This document shows positions 55,901 to 64,000 of a stretch of DNA of 64,000 bases, in pieces (the stretch's first letter is position 1; each line of letters opens with the position of its first letter). Position numbers and translations under genes: made by a program. The notes under the pieces were generated by a model. That model was not told the DNA's origin. It was given only the letters and a program-made list of their open reading frames with translations, and ran no database searches. The stretch is from the NCBI GenBank assembly GCA_009746045.1, contig RPFO01000154.1, positions 693,496-757,495 on the forward strand, read 5' to 3'. This stretch comes from Mesostigma viride. Its lineage: Eukaryota > Streptophyta > Mesostigmatophyceae > Mesostigmatales > Mesostigmataceae.

Positions 55901-56262
55901 GGTTAATGCTCCGTGACTCCCCAACGGGAGCACTCGTGAGTCTAATTAATTGATTAATATAGCATATCCGGGCAGCTCTACCTATGCAGAGAGCCACTCG
56001 CTGCTGAGAAGCCATGCCCTAGCCGTTGTATAGCCATGATGATCTTCCCCCTTATGTCCGCGCCCTAGGTGCTGGAATACATAATAGTGGTGTCGCAGGT
56101 GCACTTTGTGCACCCGGAGCAGACCTTGTAGTTTACACCCTACCCTTGTGCACAGGAAGTAGCCCAGAATGTATTAAAAGCCATATGCCCCTTCTCAGGG
56201 ATATGTGCTACATACATGTACTCCCAACAGAAATATGTTCCAATTTAATTTAATTTTTTTTA
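55901..56262 (+). mobile_element. Family F tip followed by a family A 3' end
   Basis: 55903-55950 is the family F hairpin (CTCCGTGACTCCCCAACGGG) plus an AATTAATTGATTAA tail. From 55960 a family A 3' end runs to 56250 (GCCATATGCCCCTTCTCAGG, CTCCCAACAGAAATATGTT) with a TTTAATTTAATT tail. Each insertion lies directly against the last one's tail. Confidence 0.7.
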
Positions 56263-56668
56263 TATATCCGGGCAGGCACCTCCTCACGTGGGACAGGCCC
56301 AGCCAGGCTAGACGCCGCAAGGCCCGCGCACCTTCAAAGAGCAGCTCGTACGTAGAGGACATGGGGGGCCTACTAGGCCTCTCCGTGATTCGGAAAAAGA
56401 TCATTGATGGACAAGGGCAAGTGGGCTCAGGTCAATGAGGTCATAGGTTGTCTCCTTGATAGAGGACGACGACCCCCCTCCAGTATGGGGGAAGCCGCGT
56501 GCTTGCTGACACGTACGTGGGAAGCATGCTGGACAAGACCCCCAGGGGTCTTGTCTAGGGTCGCGGGCACGTACCATATATATAGATGTATAGAGTAGCT
56601 AGGATTGCTTTGTAGATAGAATAGACCGGTACAGGATTGCGTGTACCCATCCATCCATCCATCCATCC
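56262..56668 (+). mobile_element. LINE family C copy with ORF2 end and (CCAT)n tail
   Basis: It begins inside the ORF2 C terminus (GGCACCTCCTCACGTGGGAC; residues RKARAPSKSS in a shifted frame compared with RKARTFKEQ of family B). It continues through GGCCTCTCCGTGATTCGG and ends in CCATCCATCCATCCATCC. The giant (CTCA)n array starts about 25 bp later. Confidence 0.7.
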
Positions 56669-56691
56669 AAGTGAGACAACTACCGCGTCTC

Positions 56692-58209
56692 ACTCACTCA
56701 CTCACTCACTCACTCACTCACTCACTCACTCACTCACTCACTCACTCACTCACTCACTCACTCACTCACTCACTCACTCACTCACTCACTCACTCACTCA
56801 CTCACTCACTCACTCACTCACTCACTCACTCACTCACTCACTCACTCACTCACTCACTCACTCACTCACTCACTCACTCACTCACTCACTCACTCACTCA
56901 CTCACTCACTCACTCACTCACTCACTCACTCACTCACTCACTCACTCACTCACTCACTCACTCACTCACTCACTCACTCACTCACTCACTCACTCACTCA
57001 CTCACTCACTCACTCACTCACTCACTCACTCACTCACTCACTCACTCACTCACTCACTCACTCACTCACTCACTCACTCACTCACTCACTCACTCACTCA
57101 CTCACTCACTCACTCACTCACTCACTCTCTCACTCACTCACTCACTCACTCACTCACTCACTCACTCACTCACTCACTCACTCACTCACTCACTCACTCA
57201 CTCACTCACTCACTCACTCACTCACTCACTCACTCACTCACTCACTCACTCACTCACTCACTCACTCACTCACTCACTCACTCACTCACTCACTCACTCA
57301 CTCGATCACTCACTCACTCACTCACTCACTCACTCACTCACTCACTCACTCACTCACTCACTCACTCACTCACTCACTCACTCACTCACTCACTCACTCA
57401 CTCACTCACTCACTCACTCACTCACTCACTCACTCACTCACTCACTCACTCACTCACTCACTCACTCACTCACTCACTCACTCACTCACTCACTCACTCA
57501 CTCACTCACTCACTCACTCACTCACTCACTCACTCACTCACTCACTCACTCACTCACTCACTCACTCACTCACTCACTCACTCACTCACTCACTCACTCA
57601 CTCACTCACTCACTCACTCACTCACTCACTCACTCACTCACTCACTCACTCCCTCACTCACTCACTCACTCACTCACTCACTCACTCACTCACTCACTCA
57701 CTCACTCACTCACTCACTCACTCACTCACTCACTCACTCACTCACTCACTCACTCACTCACTCACTCACTCACTCACTCACTCACTCACTCACTCACTCA
57801 CTCACTCACTCACTCACTCACTCACTCACTCACTCACTCACTCACTCACTCACTCACTCACTCACTCACTCACTCACTCACTCACTCACTAGCTCACTCA
57901 CTAGCTCACTCACTCACTCACTCACTCACTCACTCACTCACTCACTCACTCACTCACTCACTCACTCACTCACTCACTCACTCACTCACTCACTCACTCA
58001 CTCACTCACTCACTCACTCACTCACTCACTCACTCACTCACTCACTCACTCACTCACTCACTCACTCACTCACTCACTCACTCACTCGATCACTCACTCA
58101 CTCACTCACTCACTCACTCACTCACTCACTCACTCACTCACTCACTCACTCACTCACTCACTCACTCACTCACTCACTCACTCACTCACTCACTCACTCA
58201 CTCACTCAG
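56692..58209. repeat. (CTCA)n microsatellite, about 1.5 kb
   Basis: About 380 tandem CTCA units with only a handful of substitutions (for example 57126, 57304, 57651, 57891, 57902 and 58088). It reads through as Thr-His-Ser-Leu repeats of more than 540 codons in two frames; these are not genes. It abuts a LINE (CCAT)n tail. Confidence 0.99.
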
Positions 58210-59360
58210 TTGCACATGCACCACATGCGCTTAAGGAGGACACCAAGCGCTGCACCAACCACCGTTCAATTATAGCTGCATGGGCTATGATGCCAAAGGC
58301 AAGGGTACGCGGGGGTGTCCATGTTGACGCAGGACATGAAGCCGCTGCATGACAAGGTCATGCAGGCAGAAATCGTGCAGGGAGGTGCGACTACCTCCTC
58401 GCGATACCGAGATGAGGGCGCGCAAACGCATCAACACCATGCCGCCTGTTGAGTGATTTTCAGCCACAATCGGTTTTCTCTGAATATAGTTTTTAATTAA
58501 CGCATGCGGGAAAGATAGGGCCGCTATGCCTTGCTTGGCCTGGATGTGGAAGGCTGTCTGCGACATGGGCTGACTAATTCGATCTGTACAAAGGGTTTCC
58601 TGTTCGCCCGAATTTTCCTTGGATGACCCGGTTGTTTATAAGGGTCGGACGTGCATGGCTATTAATTAGTGGTCCGAGAAAATTAATTGTAGGTTTTATA
58701 CGACTTGCTTGCAAAGATTCGTGTTTTGTTGCACCAGCTGAAGTTAGGTGGGGTCCTGTAGGGTCGGCTGGTTGCTTGACGAATCTTTGGCTGATTTGGG
58801 TTCTTTAGTGAGTCGTGATTAATTATTGTATAGTGGATTCGGACCGGCCCAAGGGGTCGATTGGCGAGTTTTATGTTTGTCAGACTTGGTAACCTTGTAC
58901 AACTACATGTACGGTTAACGCACTAGCCTGGGGGTGCGTGGCCACGTTGTTTGTAGTGGCGTTTTCAGCACAGTTCAGGCCGGCGTGTGACGCATGCCGG
59001 TGTTAATTAATTTAGGATGATGTCAGCTTGTGTGTCGGCGGGCCATGCCTTAAGCAAGCTAGGCAGGCAATGATCCGCAATTGTTTCTTTCCCCTCCCTC
59101 CCACCCTGGAGGCTTCTTGCTTCCGCGTGCGGATTGAGAAACCTTATTAAGGCCACTGTTAACTGCTGCAGTTGTGGCAGGGCTCCACTTATTGTATTCA
59201 ATCAAATGCTGGTCTTCTTGGGAGCTCAGTGATCTTAATAGTACTTGGCATGCTGTGGGTACGTGTACATGTAAAATGACCTTTCTATCCCATTCGACAG
59301 CTGCCAATATTATTTTCAGCAAGCCCCTCCGTATATAATGGAGATTGCATGGTGAGCATA
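58210..59360. other. Non-coding stretch, nothing recognised
   Basis: No gene, RNA or repeat family identified apart from short TTAATTAATT words (58491 and 59001). Confidence 0.4.
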
Positions 59361-59361
59361 T

Positions 59362-60437
59362 CCATATATATTAAAAATATAATTACTTACATCAGAGTGA
59401 AATCACTCAAACCAAAGCAAACGCCCAGCTATAAACCTATATACAGAGCCATGTCAAAGCTCTATACGACGATAAGACCAATGGAAACGCCTAACGGGAG
59501 GAACCTAATAGCCCTGCTGCACTGCAAAATCAGCCCGCGTACGGCGGAGCATGATGTCAGCCATGGCCCGAGTCAGTGCCACCGACAAGCGCTGACGCCA
59601 ATATGACGTCCAGGTCCGCGCCGACCATGGGGCCCGCTGGCCCTCCAGGTCCAGCCGGTCCTCCCGGAGCCGGCAACACTCCTTGAAGAAGGCGGAGGTC
59701 AGGGGCCCCATGGCCCCAAACTCCTCCAGGACAAATATATGGCCACGTGTGAATATATATTGTGGTGCTTACGGTGGTGCTCGCCATGGTTCGGTCGGTT
59801 TTCCCCCACGCGAACATCCGGTCCGAGGATGCGGATGGCGCTGCCTTCTATTCCCCCAACCACCGGCCTGACATCGTGGTGCTGGACTTTGAGGGGGGTG
59901 GCCGGCATCTGCTTATTGACGTTTCGGTGGCGCGGCCCTTAGCTCTTAGCCACGTGGCTGGGGCCTCCCTCACGGCAGGTTACACGGCGGATCGGGCGGA
60001 GCGGGCCAAGCTCCTGGCCTACGGCGACGTTGGGCACCATCGTGTGGTGCCCTTTGTACGTCCTGGAGGAGTTTGGGGCCATGGGGCCCCTGACCTCCGC
60101 CTTCTTCAAGGAGTGTTGCCGGCTCCGGGAGGACCGGCTGGACCTGGAGGGCCAGCGGGCCCCATGGTCGGCGCGGACCTGGACGTCATATTGGCGTCAG
60201 CGCTTGTCGGTGGCGCTGACTCGGGCCATGGCTGACATCATGCTCCGCCGTACGCGGGCTGATTTTGCGGTGCAGCAGGGCTATTAGGTTCCTCCCGTTA
60301 GGCGTTTCCATTGGTCTTATCGTAGTATAGAGCTTTGACATGGCTCTGTATATTATAGGTTTATAGCTGGGCGTTTGCTTTGGTTTGAGTGATTTCACTC
60401 TGATGTAAGTAATTATATTTTTATAATATATATTCAT
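59362..60437. mobile_element. Head-to-head inverted pair of retroelement family D
   Basis: A minus copy (59362-59740) covering only the last 380 bp and a longer plus copy (59767-60437) face away from each other. The overlapping arms are almost identical. Between them lies GAATATATATTGTGGT (59751-59766). Both outer tails read as AT-rich AAATATAATTAC-type ends. The plus copy encodes MVRSVFPHANIRSEDADGA, HRPDIVVLDFEGG, HLLIDVSVARP and EEFGAMGPLTSAFFKE, a PD...D.S-type nuclease end as in family E. A short insertion breaks the frame near 60055. Confidence 0.85.
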
Positions 60438-62031
60438 TGAGAATGATAGATTACGGAGGTGAGATAGGCATGCAACATAAGGAAAAACCCGAGAACTGGG
60501 AGAATAACCCTGAAGAAATTAATAGTAATCTGACACAGACATCCAAGGATCACGCCAGCGGCACAAGGTACAACTAACTATACATCACAAAACTACACGC
60601 AGCAACAGCGCTGCCGGCCCACCATGCAGGCCTGGAAGGAATCTAGACCGCATGGGTCGCGACAAAGTCGGCCCGGGTGCGGCGGAATAACACATCAGCC
60701 ACGGTGCGAGTGAGGGCGAGTGACAGACGCTGCCGCCAATACGAGGACCACGTGCGGGCCGACCACGGGGCGGTCTGACCCTCGAGGTCGAGGCGGTCTT
60801 CACGGCGCTGGCAGCACTCGTGGAAAAACTCCGCTGTCTTGGGGCCCATGGCCCCGAACTCCTCAAGGACAAAGGGGATGACCCGGTGGGGCCCCACATT
60901 GCCGTAGGAGGCAAACTTGTCGCGCTCAGCCACAGCGGCAGCAGCGCCGGCATCCACAGCCGCCCGGAGGATGTGGCGACCGGAAAGCGGCCGAGCCACG
61001 GAGACATCGATGAGCAGGTGGCAACCCTGCCCGTCGTAGTCAAGCACGGTAATGTCGGGGCGGTGGTTGGGTGAGTAGAGGGCGGCCCCATCCGCGTCCT
61101 CGCACTTAATGGTGGAGTGGGGAAAGACCGACCGAACCATGGCACACACCACCCGGAGGAGAGCGGTATGGAGATAGAGGAACCAGTTCTGGTTCTGCTG
61201 GCCACCCATGCACGCGATGTAGTGCGTCCCAGTAGTATCCAGAGCAAGCCCGCAGCTGCCGCAGGACGCACCCGCCGTGATGAGAGGTTGCGGGGCAAAG
61301 AGCTGGTGGCGGAGAGCGATGGCGTAAAGGGCCGGAACCAGTGTGAACAAAGGGCTCATGGGGAGGGCGCGCAGGAATGCGGACCCCACGCTCCCCTCAA
61401 GGGAAACGGAGTGAAGCCAAGCCTTCCCCTGATCGTTCAAGCTCGCATGCAGACCCATCCAGTCGGCACAGTGTAGTATACCCGCGTAGGTCTTTTGTTG
61501 TTTTTCATGAACGCAGGCAGGGAAGACACTAGGACTGACGACAGTGGACACGCCGGGCGTGCCCCGGGGCAGGCGACGGTGGACGGCCTGAGCGGGGCGG
61601 ACGAGGTCGCAAGCCTGCTGGATCCCGAGGTAAGAATCCTGCACAGCCTGCACAAAGGGAAAGGGGGATGGGGTGACCAAGTCGGGAATGGCGCTGACGG
61701 CGCTGGGGACCAACCGGCGGATCTCCGCCCAGGCCTGAGCAACAGAGCCAAGGAAGGCGGCGGGGGCGAGGCGGGCGGCGCGGGTGAGCCCACACCCGCC
61801 CATGCGGCAGGGGAGGGTGGCCAAGCGCATGGAGTGAGCTGGCAGGCTAGGGCCGGGGAGGAGCACCTGCAAGGCGGCCTGAATGCGCTCGTCATGGCCT
61901 TCCGCGGCAAGCCGCACCAAGTGGGGGGGAGCGCCACGGAGCCAGTGAACCACCCGCGGGTGGGCGCAAAACCACAGGAGAAGCCCTTTGGTCTGGGGGT
62001 CCTTGAGGCGCGCCCAAGTCTCAAGGATTAT
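60438..62031 (-). mobile_element. Retroelement family E, long minus copy
   Basis: The 3' end at 60438 abuts the family D tail. About 200 bp of 3' UTR precedes the coding end at 60643. The 5' end is truncated at about 62031, directly against AATATATATTGTGGT. It forms the left half of an inverted pair with 62047-62740. Confidence 0.85.
60643..62025 (-). CDS. Non-LTR retrotransposon polyprotein C terminus with CCHC and restriction-like endonuclease (partial)
   Basis: About 460 residues remain of a longer protein. The N-terminal part (HSMRLATLPCRMGGCGLTRA) is typical of the segment that follows the RT thumb in many algal and plant LINEs. A CCHC knuckle follows (CGSCGLALDTTGTHYIAC, i.e. C-x2-C, H-x3-C), then HRPDITVLDYDGQ, HLLIDVSVARP, an Ala-rich helix with ERDKFASYG, and VIPFVLEEFGAMGP. 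The order knuckle, PD, D, K resembles the restriction-like endonuclease of R2-type elements, which nicks target DNA to prime reverse transcription. The RT itself is lost by 5' truncation. The frame is otherwise open, which suggests recent insertion. Clade assignment is inference. Confidence 0.65.
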   Translation of the reverse strand, partial: LETWARLKDPQTKGLLLWFCAHPRVVHWLRGAPPHLVRLAAEGHDERIQAALQVLLPGPSLPAHSMRLATLPCRMGGCGLTRAARLAPAAFLGSVAQAWAEIRRLVPSAVSAIPDLVTPSPFPFVQAVQDSYLGIQQACDLVRPAQAVHRRLPRGTPGVSTVVSPSVFPACVHEKQQKTYAGILHCADWMGLHASLNDQGKAWLHSVSLEGSVGSAFLRALPMSPLFTLVPALYAIALRHQLFAPQPLITAGASCGSCGLALDTTGTHYIACMGGQQNQNWFLYLHTALLRVVCAMVRSVFPHSTIKCEDADGAALYSPNHRPDITVLDYDGQGCHLLIDVSVARPLSGRHILRAAVDAGAAAAVAERDKFASYGNVGPHRVIPFVLEEFGAMGPKTAEFFHECCQRREDRLDLEGQTAPWSARTWSSYWRQRLSLALTRTVADVLFRRTRADFVATHAV

Positions 62032-62046
62032 AATATATATTGTGGT

Positions 62047-62740
62047 CAAGTGCGAGGACGCGGATCAATGCCGCGCCCTCTATACTCACCCAACCACCGC
62101 CCCGACATTACCGTGCTTGACTACGACGGGCAGGGTTGCCACCTGCTCATCAATGTCTCCGTGGCTCGGCCGCTCTCCGGTCGCCACATCCTCCGGGCGG
62201 CTGTGATCGATGCCGGCGCTGCTGCCGCTGTGGCTGAGCGCGACAAGTTTGCCTCCTACGGCAATGTGGGGCCCCACGGGGTCATCCCCTTTGTCCTTGA
62301 GGAGTTCGGGGACATGGGCCCCAAGACAGCGGAGTTTTTCCACGAGTGCTGCCAGCGCCGTGAAGACCGCCTCAACCTCGAGGGTCAGACCGCCCCGTGG
62401 TCGGCCCGCACGTGGTCCTCGTATTGGCGGCAGCGCCTGTCACTCGCCCTCACTCCGGCATGCACCGTGGCTGATGTGTTATTCCGCCGCACCCGGGCCG
62501 ACTTTGTCGCGACCCATGCGGTCTATAGATCCCTTTCCTGCATGGTGGGCCGGCAGCGCTGTTGCTGCGTGTAGTTTTGTGATGTATATAGTTAGTAATT
62601 GTACCTTGTGCAGCTGGCGTGATCCTTGGATGTCCGTGTCAGATTACTATTAATTTCTTCAGGGTTATTCTCCCATGTGATCGGGTTTTTCCTTAATTGT
62701 TGCATGCCCATCTCACCTCCGTAATCTATCATTCTCAATG
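62047..62740 (+). mobile_element. Retroelement family E, short plus copy (right half of inverted pair)
   Basis: It begins at the codons for KCEDAD and runs to the 3' end (CATTCTCAATGAATATAT). It is complementary to 60450-61105 with very few differences, including three small insertions that add residues. It is preceded by AATATATATTGTGGT (62032-62046). The nuclease frame is nearly open (DITVLDYDGQGCHLLINVSV; the Asp of LIDVS is Asn here). Confidence 0.85.
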
Positions 62741-62755
62741 AATATATATTGTGGT

Positions 62756-63905
62756 AAAACAACAAAAGATCGACCTACGCGGGTATACTACAGTGCTGTC
62801 TCGGTGTCTCCTTGATACTACAGTGCTGTGCCGACTGGATGGATCTGCATGCGAGCTTGAACGATCAGGGGAAGGCTTGGCTTCACTCCGTTTCCCTTGA
62901 GGGGAGCGTGGGGTCGGCATTCCTGCGCGCCCTCCCCATGCATGAGCCCTCAGACTGTTCACGCTGGCGCCATCGCTCTCCGCCACCAGCTGTTTGCCCC
63001 GCAACCTCTCATGCATCACGGCAGTTGCGTCCTGCGGCAGCTTCGATCGGGCTTGCTCTCGATATACTACTGGGACGCACTACATCGCGTGCATGGGTGG
63101 CCAGCATGCAGAACCAGAACTGGTTCCTCTATCTCCATACCGCTCTCCTCCGGGTGGTGTGTGCCATGGTTCGGTCGGTCTTTCACCACTCCACCATCAA
63201 GTGCTAGGACGCGGATGGGGCCGCCCTCTACTCACCCAACCACCGCCCCGAAATTACCGTGCTTGACTATACGACGGGCAGGGTTGCCACCTGCTCATCA
63301 ATGTCTCCGTGGCTCGGCTGCTCTAGCTCCGGTCGCCACATCCTCCGGGCGGCTGTGAATGCCGGCGCTGCTGCCGCTGTGGCTGATCGAGCGCGACAAG
63401 TTTGCCTCCTACGGCAATGTGGGGCCCCACCGGGTCATCCCCTTTGTCCTTGAGGAGTTCGGGGCCATGGGCCCCAAGACAGCGGAGTTTTTCCACGAGT
63501 GCTGCCAGCGCCGTGGAGACCACCTCAACCTCGAGGGTCAGACCGCCTCGTGGTCTGACCACACGTGGTCCTCGTGTTGGCGGCAGCGCCTGTCGATCTC
63601 TCGCCCTCAATCACTCGCACGGTGGCTGATGTGTTATTCCGCCGCACCCGGGCCGACTTTGTCGCGACCCATGCGGTCTAGATTCCTCCCAGGCCTGCAT
63701 GGTGGGCCGGCAGCGATGTTGCTGCGTGTCGTAGATTTGTGATGAATAGTTAGTTGTACCTCATGTACAGCTGGCGTGATACCCTTGGATGTCCGTGTCA
63801 GATTACTATTAATTTCTTCAGGGTTCTTCTTCTTTTCGGGGTTTTCCCTTATTATGTTGCATGCCATGCAATCTCACCTCCGTAATTTATCATTCTCAAT
63901 GAATA
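62756..63905 (+). mobile_element. Retroelement family E, third copy, frameshifted
   Basis: It follows AATATATATTGTGGT (62741-62755). It contains scrambled codons for LHASLNDQGKAWLHSVSLEG, a damaged knuckle, then the nuclease core with several short insertions and frame breaks, and the same 3' UTR ending CATTCTCAATGAATATTATA near 63905. It is older or more damaged than its neighbours and is non-functional. Confidence 0.8.
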
Positions 63906-64000
63906 TTATATACTGTATTGCCAGCTGTGTCCAGCCAGTGTTTATTATATCAATGAACTTTTGTGTATGTCTCCTGGAGCTTGTGTTATATCACTTGTGA
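63906..64000. other. Window edge, nothing recognised
   Basis: Short AT-rich non-coding sequence after the last retroelement tail. Confidence 0.4.

Noticed and set aside
56637-58352. Frames of 571 and 544 codons made of Thr-His-Ser-Leu repeats
   Set aside because: They are translations of the (CTCA)n microsatellite; two frames are open at once only because the unit has no stop codon.
59362-60437. Twin priming as the explanation of the inverted D pair
   Set aside because: Twin priming inverts a 5' segment that does not overlap the 3' segment; here the arms are the same 3' region in both orientations.

Overview
The window is nuclear DNA of a eukaryote, most likely a green alga. Three conserved eukaryotic genes are present, two of them split by spliceosomal introns. 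They sit in a landscape dominated by non-LTR retrotransposon ends, DNA transposons, minisatellites and very long microsatellites. The HBS1 protein carries an Asp/Tyr-rich start and a PSPDD-type motif that I associate with plant and algal HBS1. No ribosomal, organellar or bacterial features were seen. The species cannot be named from this sequence alone.

Host genes. (1) 3885-7271, plus strand: a two-exon gene for the predicted ATPase of the ABC class (PF09818-type), with intact Walker A and Walker B motifs. (2) 22384-41358, minus strand: an 18-exon, roughly 19-kb gene for the translational GTPase HBS1, partner of Dom34/Pelota in ribosome rescue. I assembled it exon by exon, with every splice phase agreeing, to a predicted 609 residues. 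(3) 49403-54085, plus strand: a single long open frame for anaphase-promoting complex subunit 4, about twice the usual length because of Gly/Ser/Ala-rich insertions. These genes act in separate housekeeping processes and do not form a functional cluster.

Mobile DNA by region. 1-3 kb: retroelement 3' ends and a degenerate gag-like stretch. 8.1-16.1 kb: nested repeats, including an ORF1-only LINE split by a 1345-bp TTAA-flanked element, and a decayed LINE reverse transcriptase. 17.9-21.3 kb: a complete piggyBac-type transposon with TTAA duplications, 13-bp terminal repeats, 18-bp subterminal palindromes and a transposase broken by one frameshift. 41.6-48.9 kb: inverted CCGAATA-rich arrays and foldbacks. 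54.8-56.7 kb: a LINE graveyard. 56.7-58.2 kb: a (CTCA)n array of about 1.5 kb. 59.36-63.9 kb: five abutting copies of two retroelement families that encode a C-terminal CCHC plus restriction-like endonuclease domain.

Two patterns stand out. First, introns of HBS1 and of the ABC-class ATPase repeatedly contain extra copies of the segment spanning the upstream exon end and its 5' splice site, as if introns grow by donor-spanning tandem duplication. Second, LINE 3' ends recur as head-to-head inverted pairs. Three 5'-truncated copies from two families share the same 15-nt motif at their 5' junction, which suggests an unusual integration or template-switching route. Families also tend to end in a short hairpin followed by a simple-repeat tail, which may seed the giant microsatellites.
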